A stretch of DNA of 6,628 nucleotides, from positions 1 to 6,628 of the forward strand of contig JAURKF010000183.1 in assembly GCA_030831885.1 (NCBI GenBank), given 5' to 3'. A program made the translations under genes and the position numbers. Of the stretch, positions 1 through 6,628 are shown in pieces. This DNA is from Flavobacteriales bacterium (lineage in GTDB: Bacteria; Bacteroidota; Bacteroidia; Flavobacteriales; UA16). Under the pieces are notes generated by a model that saw nothing but the letters and a program-made list of their open reading frames with translations, was not told the DNA's origin and did not search any database. Positions within the stretch are counted from its first letter, which is position 1. Each line of letters starts with the position of its first letter.

Positions 1-342
1 AAATGCAATAAGCGAGAAGTACTTGAACCACTCGTCATCCTTCTTTCGCCATTTGCTCCTCACGTTGCTGAAGAATTGTGGGAGAAACTTGGGCATGCCG
101 ATTCAATTACACGAGCAGCATGGCCGGTGTTCGATGAATCAAAAATGAAAGATGATTCATTTGACTACCCTGTTTCATTTAATGGTAAAACTCGTTATTT
201 CCTCTCGCTGGGCATCGAGCTTTCAGGTGCGGAAGTGGAGGCCGCTGTTCGCGCCAGCGAACAAACATCGCGCTATCTGGAGGGAAAAGAAATAAAGAAA
301 ATAATAGTAGTCCCAAAGCGTATCGTCAACGTAGTGGTTTAA
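1..342 (+). CDS. leuS: Leucyl-tRNA synthetase, C-terminal 113 residues (5' end outside window)
   Basis: Cytoplasmic class I aminoacyl-tRNA synthetase that charges tRNA-Leu. Only the 3' end is present. The frame is open from base 1 to the TAA at 340-342, and the first codons read KCNKREVLEPLVILLSPFAP, so the gene runs in from the left. Visible are the end of the anticodon-binding helical domain (LSPFAPHVAEELWEKLG, then the A-x-WP segment) and the small C-terminal tRNA-contacting domain, which begins near YPVSFNGKTR. It ends with the typical bacterial LeuRS tail: a GKEIKKIIVVP segment followed by VNVVV. Family knowledge: the usual form of this ending is KKVIVVPGKLVNIVV. An internal ATG-like reading at 76 is not a start; that codon is TTG, leucine within EELWEK. 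The downstream kinase starts 19 nt later on the same strand, so read-through transcription is likely. The call is firm. Confidence 0.95.
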   Translation, partial: KCNKREVLEPLVILLSPFAPHVAEELWEKLGHADSITRAAWPVFDESKMKDDSFDYPVSFNGKTRYFLSLGIELSGAEVEAAVRASEQTSRYLEGKEIKKIIVVPKRIVNVVV

Positions 343-361
343 TATTTGTGCCTAACGAACT

Positions 362-1819
362 ATGCGCGCCTCACTGCGAACGAAAATTTATCTCTCCATG
401 CTCGCCATGGTTATGGTGTCGTTTGCCGTGACCTTTACGCTTACAATTTACGATCAATATGAACACAACGATCGTGACAATGAAGCGCGTTTCCTGAATA
501 AGGAAGAAGCCATTCGTGCTTCGATGGAGTACTTCGTAATGCAGAACGGCGGGTACATTCCAACCGACTCAGTCGTTTCAGTATTCAGCGACAAAGTATG
601 TGAACTCAGTGATGTGCACGATGTATTCATTGCGCTTTTCGACTTAAAAGGAAGATATCTCATTTCGTCCAACTTCGTGGAAATGGATACCCTTGAAGTT
701 CCCGAATCAGTAAACTATTCAATCCTTAAACAGCTTTCAACCGGCAACGAGCGCGCCTATGTCGATCGCAATTTCGCAAAGAGTAATTACACACTTGCTT
801 ATTGGTACTTCAACGACTCGAAAGGCAAGCCCATGCTGATTGCGAATATTGTCTACGAGAAATCATACGACCGCATCAGTGAACTGAAATCATTCTTGCG
901 TGAAATAAGTAAGGGATATATTGCACTCTTCATCATAGCGGCGTTGTTAGCGTTTTTACTCTCGCGCAACATTAGCAGACCACTCGAAATAATCACCCGA
1001 AGGCTCAGTAAAACTAAGCTTGGCGAATACAACGAACCGATTGAGTGGCAAGGCAACGACGAAATTGGTTCGCTCGTGAAAGAATACAATCGAATGCTAG
1101 CCCAACTTGAGGCCAGCGCGATACGCCTGGCAAAAACAGAGCGCGAAAGCGCGTGGCGAGAAATGGCACAACAAGTCGCACATGAGATAAAAAATCCGCT
1201 TACCCCCATGAAACTGCGCATGCAACAACTGGTGCGGACGTGGAAAGAAAATCCGAATGGGTTTGATGATAAATTAAAGGCCTTCAGCGAAAGTATGATT
1301 GAGCAGATTGATGCCCTTACCCGAATAGCGAATGAGTTTTCACATTTTGCGAAAATGCCCAGGCCGGTTCAGGAAGAAGTGGATATCCGCGAAGTGCTCG
1401 TCAAAGTATTGGCACTTTATTCCGATAAAGAAAATCTGCAAATTTCCCTGCAGGTATCGGACCAAGGGCCCTGTATTGCCTGGATAGATAAAGACCAGAT
1501 GATTCGTGTATTCAATAATCTTCTATCGAATGCAGTTCAGGCAATTCCGCAAGACAAAAATGGAATTATTTCAGCTCAAATCAAGAGAAGAAAAAAGGAT
1601 ATTTTGATTCGAATTAACGACAATGGTGTAGGTATCTCCCAAATCAATCACAGGAATATTTTCGTCCCCAACTTCACAACGAAATCAACTGGAACCGGGT
1701 TAGGGCTGGCAATGGTCAAAACAATTGTCGAACAGAATGAAGGGCAAGTATTTTTCTGGAGTAAGGAAGGTAAAGGAGCGTCTTTCTATGTTAGCCTTCC
1801 AACTTCAAAATCACTGTGA
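362..1819 (+). CDS. NtrY-like membrane sensor histidine kinase with HAMP domain
   Basis: Inner-membrane sensor kinase of a two-component system, 485 residues. Order of parts: a basic N-terminus (R2, R6, K8) and first membrane helix at about residues 9-29; an extracytoplasmic sensor region at about 31-183 of unrecognised fold; a second membrane helix at about 185-201; a HAMP linker at about 202-255 (SRPLEIITRRL, then DEIGSLVKEYNRM). The HisKA dimerisation helix has phosphoacceptor His274 in QVAHEIKNPLTPMKLRMQQL. The HATPase domain has its N box at NNLLSNAVQAIP (385-396), G1 at DNGVGI (420-425) and G2 at GTGLGLAMV (444-452). All residues needed for autophosphorylation appear present. The HEIKNPLTPMKLR signature and HAMP placement resemble NtrY-type kinases, but ligand and output are unknown. 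No response regulator is adjacent; the only close neighbour is leuS, 19 nt upstream. The ATG at 362 puts positive charges just before the first helix. It has no obvious ribosome binding site, which is common in Bacteroidota. Confidence 0.9.
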   Translation: MRASLRTKIYLSMLAMVMVSFAVTFTLTIYDQYEHNDRDNEARFLNKEEAIRASMEYFVMQNGGYIPTDSVVSVFSDKVCELSDVHDVFIALFDLKGRYLISSNFVEMDTLEVPESVNYSILKQLSTGNERAYVDRNFAKSNYTLAYWYFNDSKGKPMLIANIVYEKSYDRISELKSFLREISKGYIALFIIAALLAFLLSRNISRPLEIITRRLSKTKLGEYNEPIEWQGNDEIGSLVKEYNRMLAQLEASAIRLAKTERESAWREMAQQVAHEIKNPLTPMKLRMQQLVRTWKENPNGFDDKLKAFSESMIEQIDALTRIANEFSHFAKMPRPVQEEVDIREVLVKVLALYSDKENLQISLQVSDQGPCIAWIDKDQMIRVFNNLLSNAVQAIPQDKNGIISAQIKRRKKDILIRINDNGVGISQINHRNIFVPNFTTKSTGTGLGLAMVKTIVEQNEGQVFFWSKEGKGASFYVSLPTSKSL

Positions 1820-1895
1820 CGTCGGCACGCAGATATTTAGTCTTCGGTTATTGTCACACTCAGTTTCAACTTGCGCTAATCAAATATTGCATGAG

Positions 1896-1928
1896 TTTAA
1901 ATGAATACTCCGGCGAACATCATTTAAA
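1896..1928. repeat. 9-bp perfect inverted repeat in the spacer after the kinase gene
   Basis: TTTAAATGA at 1896-1904 is exactly complemented by TCATTTAAA at 1920-1928, with a 15-nt loop. A T-rich run (TTATTTTT, 1930-1937) follows directly. It could be a weak AT-rich intrinsic terminator for the leuS-kinase unit, or an operator for the next gene, whose candidate -7 box starts 3 nt downstream. The stem holds only two G-C pairs, so terminator strength would be low. The repeat is seen in the sequence; its function is inference. Confidence 0.45.
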
Positions 1929-1930
1929 GT

Positions 1931-1938
1931 TATTTTTG
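1931..1938 (+). promoter_or_regulatory. Candidate Bacteroidota -7 box upstream of the transferase gene
   Basis: TATTTTTG matches the Bacteroidota sigma-ABfr -7 consensus TAnnTTTG exactly. It ends 29 nt before the ATG at 1968, which would give a short leader. I see no TTTG or TTG at the usual -33 spacing, so only half of the promoter is supported. The consensus is short and AT-rich, so chance occurrence is possible. An AAGGAG at 1947-1952 lies 15 nt before the start codon, rather far for a ribosome binding site. Confidence 0.35.
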
Positions 1939-1967
1939 AATACTGCAAGGAGTCAAACGCCCACCGT

Positions 1968-3353
1968 ATGGAACATGTTCCGTTTTCAATAATCAACGAG
2001 TACTTAAAGGTAAAACTATTACACCCTGCTCGCTTCGGCAGGTCAAAGTTCTCGTTTCTAAAGATTTTTCAGCATGGGCTATACTTTCACTTTACAAAGC
2101 AGCGCAAGAAAATCATTTTCAATTATCTCAGGTTTCCTCTCAGAGTTCAGCTATTAATTTATTGGTTGAAATCCAAGTTTCATGCACCACCTAAAAGCAA
2201 AGCACAGTTAAAAGAATACGTCATACTATTCCCCGATCGTGTCATAATGGGTGAAGACGGTCAATGGCGATCAATATATTTCGATCGCATTGTTCAATTA
2301 ATCGGCACCGAGCGTGTTACCACAATTAATCAGGTTGCAACTTCACTCATAAAGTCCGACTATACGCTTAAAGAGTTATCAGGTGCTTTTTCACCCCTTG
2401 ATAAAACAGAATATGAATTATTGAGTGAGTTGAATTTGACATTGAGCTCGGCTCGTAAAAGCAAGCAGTTCAATCAACTCGAGTTAAAGCAGATTCGCTC
2501 GGCAATGCATATTTTCTTTGAGGAATTCCGTCTTTTCTATTCCATTCTCAAAAATCAACCTACGCGCAAATTGCTTTTTGTATGCCACTATCACAACGAA
2601 GGCATGCTCGCAGCAGCTCAAGCACTGGGCATAGAAAGCATCGAATTCCAACACGGCCTTATTGCTACCAACGACTTATATTACGTGTACCACGAGCAAT
2701 TCGCATCGGTTATTGGCAAGGCTTTTTTTCCAAATAAAATCCTTGTTTATGGACGGTACTGGCAACGAATACTTGAAAATGGATGTGAATTTCATTCCTA
2801 TCAGATACACGTTGCCGGGGATTATCTCTACAGGCAATCGCCATCCAAAATGAATGCGATTCAAAAAGAAAATATTGTTTTAGTATGTGCACAGAAAAAT
2901 CTACATGACGATTATATAAGCTATGTTGAAATTCTGGTGAATTACCTGAAACATCACAAGGACTGGAGGCTAATCATAAAATTACATCCCCAGGAAAAAA
3001 ACAAAGAAGCATATTATGCACTTGCGTCAAAGGGTATAGAAATTCGCGATGTCGAAATACCTCTCGATATGTTGCTTCAAAACTGCAAAATTCAAATCAG
3101 CATTTACAGCACAACTTTCTACGATGCCTTGGGAATGAATGTGTGCAACTTCTCTCTTCAAAATTATGGGAGCATGAGTGATTACGCCACTAGCATGATT
3201 TCCGAATCAGTTGCATATCCGCTCTATTCCAACGAAGATCCAATTCAAAAGTATCTTTCCCTCGGCAACGATCTGTCGAGTCTGACCCCTCGCGAAGAGG
3301 TTTACGGCAACTTCAACCCGGAACTTATCAAAAGAGCTATTGAACTGAACTAG
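1968..3353 (+). CDS. Putative GT-B-fold glycosyl- or glycerophosphotransferase-like protein, surface carbohydrate type
   Basis: A 461-residue protein of uncertain substrate. Residues about 46-70 are basic and hydrophobic (RKKIIFNYLRFPLRVQLLIY) and could lie against the membrane; there is no signal peptide. Residues about 200-285 look like the first nucleotide-fold half: KLLFVCHYHNEGMLAAAQAL, then GIESIEFQHGLI with QHG at 228-230, then LVYGRYWQRIL. Residues about 302-400 look like the second half: ENIVLVCAQKN, then IIKLHP with KLHP at 338-341, then ISIYSTTFYDALGMNV at 377-392. Family knowledge: a QHG strand, a KLHP strand and an S-T-x-x-[DE]-AL segment recur in CDP-glycerol glycerophosphotransferases and in capsule and sialic-acid transferases of GT-B fold. 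The match is by motif only, so donor and acceptor are unknown. ATG 1968 is the first start codon after an in-frame stop at 1902-1904. The gene stands alone between two spacers with their own candidate promoters. It looks more AT-rich by eye than its neighbours, which would fit transfer but is not measured. Confidence 0.6.
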   Translation: MEHVPFSIINEYLKVKLLHPARFGRSKFSFLKIFQHGLYFHFTKQRKKIIFNYLRFPLRVQLLIYWLKSKFHAPPKSKAQLKEYVILFPDRVIMGEDGQWRSIYFDRIVQLIGTERVTTINQVATSLIKSDYTLKELSGAFSPLDKTEYELLSELNLTLSSARKSKQFNQLELKQIRSAMHIFFEEFRLFYSILKNQPTRKLLFVCHYHNEGMLAAAQALGIESIEFQHGLIATNDLYYVYHEQFASVIGKAFFPNKILVYGRYWQRILENGCEFHSYQIHVAGDYLYRQSPSKMNAIQKENIVLVCAQKNLHDDYISYVEILVNYLKHHKDWRLIIKLHPQEKNKEAYYALASKGIEIRDVEIPLDMLLQNCKIQISIYSTTFYDALGMNVCNFSLQNYGSMSDYATSMISESVAYPLYSNEDPIQKYLSLGNDLSSLTPREEVYGNFNPELIKRAIELN

Positions 3354-3383
3354 GTTGATAATTGATTCGATTCTTTTGTCGTG

Positions 3384-3397
3384 CAACCACGTGTTTG
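3384..3397. promoter_or_regulatory. CACGTG-centred near-palindrome upstream of the T9SS cargo gene
   Basis: CAACCACGTGTTTG forms two 7-nt arms in which six of seven positions pair, centred between 3390 and 3391. It lies 13 nt upstream of a candidate -7 box, about where a -33 element would be expected. That is a reasonable place for an activator or repressor site. The symmetry is visible in the sequence; the role is inference, and a 14-bp imperfect palindrome can occur by chance. Confidence 0.3.
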
Positions 3398-3410
3398 TCA
3401 ATTTGTCTAT

Positions 3411-3418
3411 TACATTTG
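3411..3418 (+). promoter_or_regulatory. Candidate Bacteroidota -7 box upstream of the T9SS cargo gene
   Basis: TACATTTG fits TAnnTTTG exactly and ends 16 nt before the ATG at 3435, implying a very short leader of roughly 10 nt. No TTG or TTTG sits 17-23 nt upstream of the box, so the -33 half is missing. The preceding gene ends at 3353, so a separate promoter for the secreted protein is plausible. Confidence 0.4.
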
Positions 3419-3434
3419 AACCAACCCACTCACC

Positions 3435-5297
3435 ATGAAAGCTTTATACATATTCTCCGTGATTGTGCTCAGCGCTCTTGTAGTTCGGGCACAAAATGAA
3501 GACGCTGCCGGTTCATTACCGCTGGCGGGCACCTCAATGGTAGGATACACAAGCCTAGCCACTTCTCAATGTGGGGGAACTACCTACAACCTAGGTGCCT
3601 CCGCTTCAACTCAAACTCCCGCTGCAGGAACAGGCGCAATGAACAACGATGTTTGGTTTCACTTTGTGGCGGTAGCTGAAGTCGCAAAAATCAAGGTTTG
3701 TAATCCAAGCAGTTTCAATGCGAATCTGGAAGTCTGGAATGCCACTGCAACAGGCACACCGCTGGCATCCTCCAACGCCAACGGCGTGGGAGTTAAAGAA
3801 GTAATCTGCATAAACTCGTTGACGGTAGGAAATACCTATAAGGTTCGTGTAGGTCGGTCTGATAGCCCCGGACCAGGAACATTTAATCTTCTCTATGAGC
3901 ACTTGGCGGTAGGAATTCGTTCCAACTTTTTTCCCGATCCACCGGGCACTGCGACATGCTATAATCTTACAACCAACTTCAAAAGAACACTTATCTCTTA
4001 CACTGTGGGCAATACCCGATGGAAATTTGTTGACGCCTCCGGTAATATTTATGGACCATACACCACCACTTCCGATATCAACAACTTCAATATTTCATCC
4101 GGCATTTGCGAAAATCTCGATTCAATAGTAGCCTATGTGGAAATCCAAGCTACAGATGCAGATTGCGGGAATATTTGGTGGGGTTATTCAATAGGCAGAA
4201 AGCTCAATATATGCACCAACATTTGCCCAAACGTTACCATCACCTCCACTCCCTGCGGAGGAACGTTTTGTAACATTTTTGCGAGCGCGGTCGAGGCATC
4301 ATTCGTTGGTGACAACCTTCAATATCAATTCAGATTTGTTACTGACAATGGCCAAACGGAGTTCATTACCAACTGGAGTTCAAGTTCCATTTTTTCTACC
4401 AGTACCCCTCCATACATAGATTATTTCAGGTACGGCAAAGTATATCAAGTGTATGTGCGCGCGAAGCGATGCAACAACAATCCTCAGTGGTGCGGACCCT
4501 GCACCTTTACTTCATGCGGTTTCCCCTATGCGAACATACTGAACACGAATTCTGCCGGGCTCTCCAATTATTGTCTTTGGAGAAATAAATCAGGCCCATA
4601 CGTTGAAACAGTATCCCCCACAGGCATGGATCAATACCGATTCAGACTGATGCCGGTGGACCCATGTGCGGCCAACCCATTCGCTCCTACAGGAGGGGCC
4701 ATTACCACAGGGTGGGGATTCAGCTACTTCTTTTATCCGGCTTCTTACCCAATTCCATTAGGTCAGGTATATATTCTACAGGCTCAGTGCCGTGTGTTAC
4801 CCGCCACTTATACCAACCCCTATGGACAACAAGCCACCATACCGGGACAACAATCCGATTGGAGTTGGCCCTGTTTCATTGGGTTCCGAAACACTTCCTC
4901 ACCTCCGGAAGGTTCTCCTATAAGCTGCTGCTCGTTCCCGCCAGCCCCTGCGGCCGGTATGCTTCCGGAAGAATTCTGGGGAGAAAATCGCTGGACCGAA
5001 TTCTACGAATGGGAAGAGGAGACTCAACCTGTATTTGAAACCGGCAAGATTTCTATGATCAATCATCAGGCAAGCGACATCATGATCAATACCACCGAAT
5101 CATGGCTGCATGGTGAAACCTTGTGCGAAGTACACAACATGAGTGGTCAGCTGGTTCATCAGTCAGCAGTTGCTGCCATACACGAAAACGATTTTATTAC
5201 TATCTCCACTCAGGAAGAGTTGCCGGGAGGTATCTACCTCGTAACACTCACTTCTGCACAAGGAAGAGTTACCGGTAAAATCCTCATTTCGCGTTAA
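3435..5297 (+). CDS. Secreted cysteine-rich protein with T9SS type A C-terminal sorting domain
   Basis: A 620-residue exported protein. The N-terminus is a classical Sec signal peptide: K2, a hydrophobic core, and likely cleavage at VVRAQ-NED around residue 20. Residues about 27-157 resemble the beta-sandwich pre-peptidase C-terminal type domain of secreted Bacteroidota proteins (NDVWFHFVAV, NANLEVWNA, GNTYKVRVGRS, GTFNLLYE). Residues about 175-480 hold three weakly similar units, each built around an RF or KF strand, a G-x-x-Y or W strand and a W-x-x-P-C-like end (for example WCGPC at 352-356 and WSWPC at 476-480). An acidic aromatic linker (510-532, PEEFWGENRW then FYEWEEE) leads to a C-terminal sorting domain at about 536-620, with CEVHNMSGQLVHQS, LPGGIYLVTL and the terminal KILISR. 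Family knowledge: this domain carries proteins through the T9SS outer-membrane channel, for release or surface attachment. There are 21 cysteines, nearly all after the signal peptide and spread over the body, which fits disulphide bonding outside the cytoplasm. No catalytic motif was recognised; an adhesive or structural role is a guess. Confidence 0.88.
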   Translation: MKALYIFSVIVLSALVVRAQNEDAAGSLPLAGTSMVGYTSLATSQCGGTTYNLGASASTQTPAAGTGAMNNDVWFHFVAVAEVAKIKVCNPSSFNANLEVWNATATGTPLASSNANGVGVKEVICINSLTVGNTYKVRVGRSDSPGPGTFNLLYEHLAVGIRSNFFPDPPGTATCYNLTTNFKRTLISYTVGNTRWKFVDASGNIYGPYTTTSDINNFNISSGICENLDSIVAYVEIQATDADCGNIWWGYSIGRKLNICTNICPNVTITSTPCGGTFCNIFASAVEASFVGDNLQYQFRFVTDNGQTEFITNWSSSSIFSTSTPPYIDYFRYGKVYQVYVRAKRCNNNPQWCGPCTFTSCGFPYANILNTNSAGLSNYCLWRNKSGPYVETVSPTGMDQYRFRLMPVDPCAANPFAPTGGAITTGWGFSYFFYPASYPIPLGQVYILQAQCRVLPATYTNPYGQQATIPGQQSDWSWPCFIGFRNTSSPPEGSPISCCSFPPAPAAGMLPEEFWGENRWTEFYEWEEETQPVFETGKISMINHQASDIMINTTESWLHGETLCEVHNMSGQLVHQSAVAAIHENDFITISTQEELPGGIYLVTLTSAQGRVTGKILISR

Positions 5298-5307
5298 AAA
5301 GATACAC

Positions 5308-5913
5308 TCATAAATTTAGCTCCAATTGAGCAGGCAGCAAAGTGAATGTCATACGATGATGCTCACAAGGCCCGTGCTTGCGAATTGCCTCGCGATGATC
5401 CTTGGTGGGATAGCCTTTATTGGATTGCCATGAATACATAGAGTATTCCTCGTGCAACGCTTCCATCAACTCATCGCGATGTGTTTTGGCCAATATCGAA
5501 GCGGCGGCAATTGATCGATAAATACTATCTCCTTTAATGATACATGAATGACCTATTTCGGGATATGGCTTGAACCGATTACCATCAATAAGCAGCCATT
5601 CAGGTTTCGACTTCAGTGCAGATATCGCCCGATGCATTGCTAGAAAAGACGCATTCAAAATATTTATCTCATCAATCTCACTTACGGAAACAACACCCAC
5701 TGCCCATGACAGCGCCTCTGCTTCAATAATAGGGCGCAATATTGATCGCTGCTTCTCACTGAGTTTTTTGGAGTCATCGAGCATCGGATGATTAAACTTG
5801 GGCGGCAGAATCACCGCTGCTGCAACCACCGGTCCTGCTAGGCATCCTCGCCCGGCTTCATCGCAACCGGCCTCCAACACACCTTTCTGATGAAATCGTT
5901 TCAATCCACTCAT
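5308..5913 (-). CDS. rnhB: Ribonuclease HII
   Basis: Cytoplasmic endonuclease that cuts the RNA strand of RNA-DNA hybrids and starts removal of single ribonucleotides misincorporated in DNA. At 201 residues it has the usual length. The four acidic metal-binding residues are present: D18 and E19 in [16 protein letters not shown]110 in LLIDGNRF, and D147 in [11 protein letters not shown]. The GRG loop (21-23), the [11 protein letters not shown] segment (46-56), the [10 protein letters not shown] helix and the [13 protein letters not shown] segment (165-177) followed by HHRMTF are all typical. One small departure is Ser158 in EEYSMYSW, where relatives usually have Pro (EEYPxYxW). The start is the ATG at 5913-5911, which overlaps the TGA of the upstream glycosyltransferase gene as ATGA, suggesting translational coupling. 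It converges with the T9SS cargo gene with 10 nt between the stop codons. Confidence 0.96.
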   Translation of the reverse strand: MSGLKRFHQKGVLEAGCDEAGRGCLAGPVVAAAVILPPKFNHPMLDDSKKLSEKQRSILRPIIEAEALSWAVGVVSVSEIDEINILNASFLAMHRAISALKSKPEWLLIDGNRFKPYPEIGHSCIIKGDSIYRSIAAASILAKTHRDELMEALHEEYSMYSWQSNKGYPTKDHREAIRKHGPCEHHRMTFTLLPAQLELNL

Positions 5914-6628
5914 CGCTTTTCAACGGTTTTCTCTATAATCTTCCAAAAACGCTCCGCTGAAACATTCCAACTGAAATCTTGCGAGCGTTTGAGGCCCTTC
6001 ACTATGCACGCAGCCCGCAATGAATTATCGCTATATATATCGACCATTGCAGAAGTTATGGATTGCACATCGAATGGATCCACCATTATTGCGGCATCGC
6101 CAGCCACTTCAGGCATCGAAGAAACATTAGAGGTAATCACCGGAACCCCACTTTGAAAGGCCTCAACGATTGGAACACCGAACCCCTCAAAATAACTTAC
6201 ATACATCAAACACAGAGCTGCACCCAAAACCTGGCTGAGTTCATCCTGTTCCAAATGTCCTGTAAAAATCACATCACTTCCGAACCGCATATTGCGAAGT
6301 GTTTCATCCAGCGACTCATTCTTCCAGAAGCGTCGTCCAACAGCCAATAACTTAACATTACTTCCCGTCTGTTCCCGAAATTGATCATATGCCTGCAACA
6401 ACCGTTGCAAGTTCTTTCGCGGGTGAATCGAGCTTATAAATACAAAATAGGGTTCACCCTGTGTATATCGATTTCTTACAATCATCCTTACTTCGTCGCT
6501 CAGTACGCCATACACCGACTGCGCAGCATTGTACACCACGTCTATTTTATTCGGATCTAAAGCATACTGCTTCACAATATCCGTCTTGCTAAATTCACTT
6601 ACTGTTATAACCACATGTGCCTTTCGGG
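5910..6628 (-). CDS. GT4-family glycosyltransferase, C-terminal part (5' end outside window)
   Basis: The protein transfers a sugar from a nucleotide-sugar donor, probably in lipopolysaccharide, exopolysaccharide or protein glycan assembly at the inner face of the membrane. About 238 codons are visible, and the frame continues past the right edge. The first readable residues are [17 protein letters not shown], so the GTG at 6614 is an internal valine rather than a start. Present are the end of the N-terminal nucleotide fold (VITVSEFSK, then KIDVVYNA) and the whole donor-binding half: [47 protein letters not shown], then the E-x7-E motif [14 protein letters not shown] (6188 down to about 6147), [20 protein letters not shown] and VDPFD. 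These match the GT4 (Glycos_transf_1) domain. Sugar specificity cannot be read from sequence. The stop overlaps the start of rnhB by 4 nt, so the two genes are probably co-transcribed, with this gene upstream. Confidence 0.92.
   Translation of the reverse strand, partial: RKAHVVITVSEFSKTDIVKQYALDPNKIDVVYNAAQSVYGVLSDEVRMIVRNRYTQGEPYFVFISSIHPRKNLQRLLQAYDQFREQTGSNVKLLAVGRRFWKNESLDETLRNMRFGSDVIFTGHLEQDELSQVLGAALCLMYVSYFEGFGVPIVEAFQSGVPVITSNVSSMPEVAGDAAIMVDPFDVQSITSAMVDIYSDNSLRAACIVKGLKRSQDFSWNVSAERFWKIIEKTVEKR

Noticed and set aside
853..1221. 122-residue open frame on the - strand
   Set aside because: It lies wholly opposite the well-supported kinase gene, and its translation (Ser- and Arg-rich, low complexity) shows no domain. 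It is an antisense shadow.
1815..1858. TGTGAC/GTCACA complementary pair around the kinase stop, as a possible terminator
   Set aside because: The arms are 6 bp with a loop of over 30 nt and no T-run follows, so it is too weak to call.
4664..5038. 124-residue open frame on the + strand inside the T9SS cargo gene
   Set aside because: It is out of frame with a gene that has a signal peptide and a sorting domain at its two ends, and its translation is unlike a real protein.
6063..6350. 95-residue open frame on the + strand
   Set aside because: It is opposite the GT4 donor-binding domain, whose motifs are intact in the other strand; no independent support.
6612..6614. GTG at 6614 as the start of the glycosyltransferase
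   Set aside because: The frame stays open upstream (RKAHV...) and the protein would lack most of the N-terminal GT-B half, so the true start is beyond the window.

Overview
The window looks like a chromosomal segment of a member of the Bacteroidota. The main evidence is a secreted protein with a type IX secretion (T9SS) C-terminal sorting domain, a system confined to this phylum. Supporting signs are Bacteroidota-type -7 promoter boxes (TAnnTTTG), start codons mostly lacking a strong Shine-Dalgarno sequence, and an RNase HII of the Bacteroidota sequence type. I cannot place it below phylum level from sequence alone.

Layout. On the + strand, the window opens inside the 3' end of leuS (leucyl-tRNA synthetase, 1-342). 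After a 19-nt gap comes an NtrY-like membrane histidine kinase (362-1819). A 148-nt spacer follows, holding a 9-bp inverted repeat and a candidate -7 box. Next is a stand-alone, divergent GT-B-like surface-carbohydrate transferase candidate (1968-3353). A second spacer of 81 nt carries a CACGTG-centred near-palindrome and another -7 box. It precedes a 620-residue cysteine-rich secreted T9SS cargo protein (3435-5297). On the - strand, converging on that gene with only 10 nt between stop codons, are rnhB (RNase HII, 5308-5913) and a GT4-family glycosyltransferase cut off by the right edge (5910-6628). Their stop and start codons overlap as ATGA, so they are probably one transcription unit.

How the genes fit together. 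Two are housekeeping genes (leuS, rnhB). The rest point to the cell envelope: a sensor kinase, two putative glycosyltransferases and a secreted protein. No response regulator, acceptor-synthesis gene or T9SS machinery gene lies in the window, so functional links are guesses. No stretch over 300 nt lacks a gene. I see no RNA gene, insertion sequence, CRISPR array or attachment site. I found no convincing new multi-gene system. The most distinctive items are the secreted cysteine-rich repeat protein and the lone divergent transferase.
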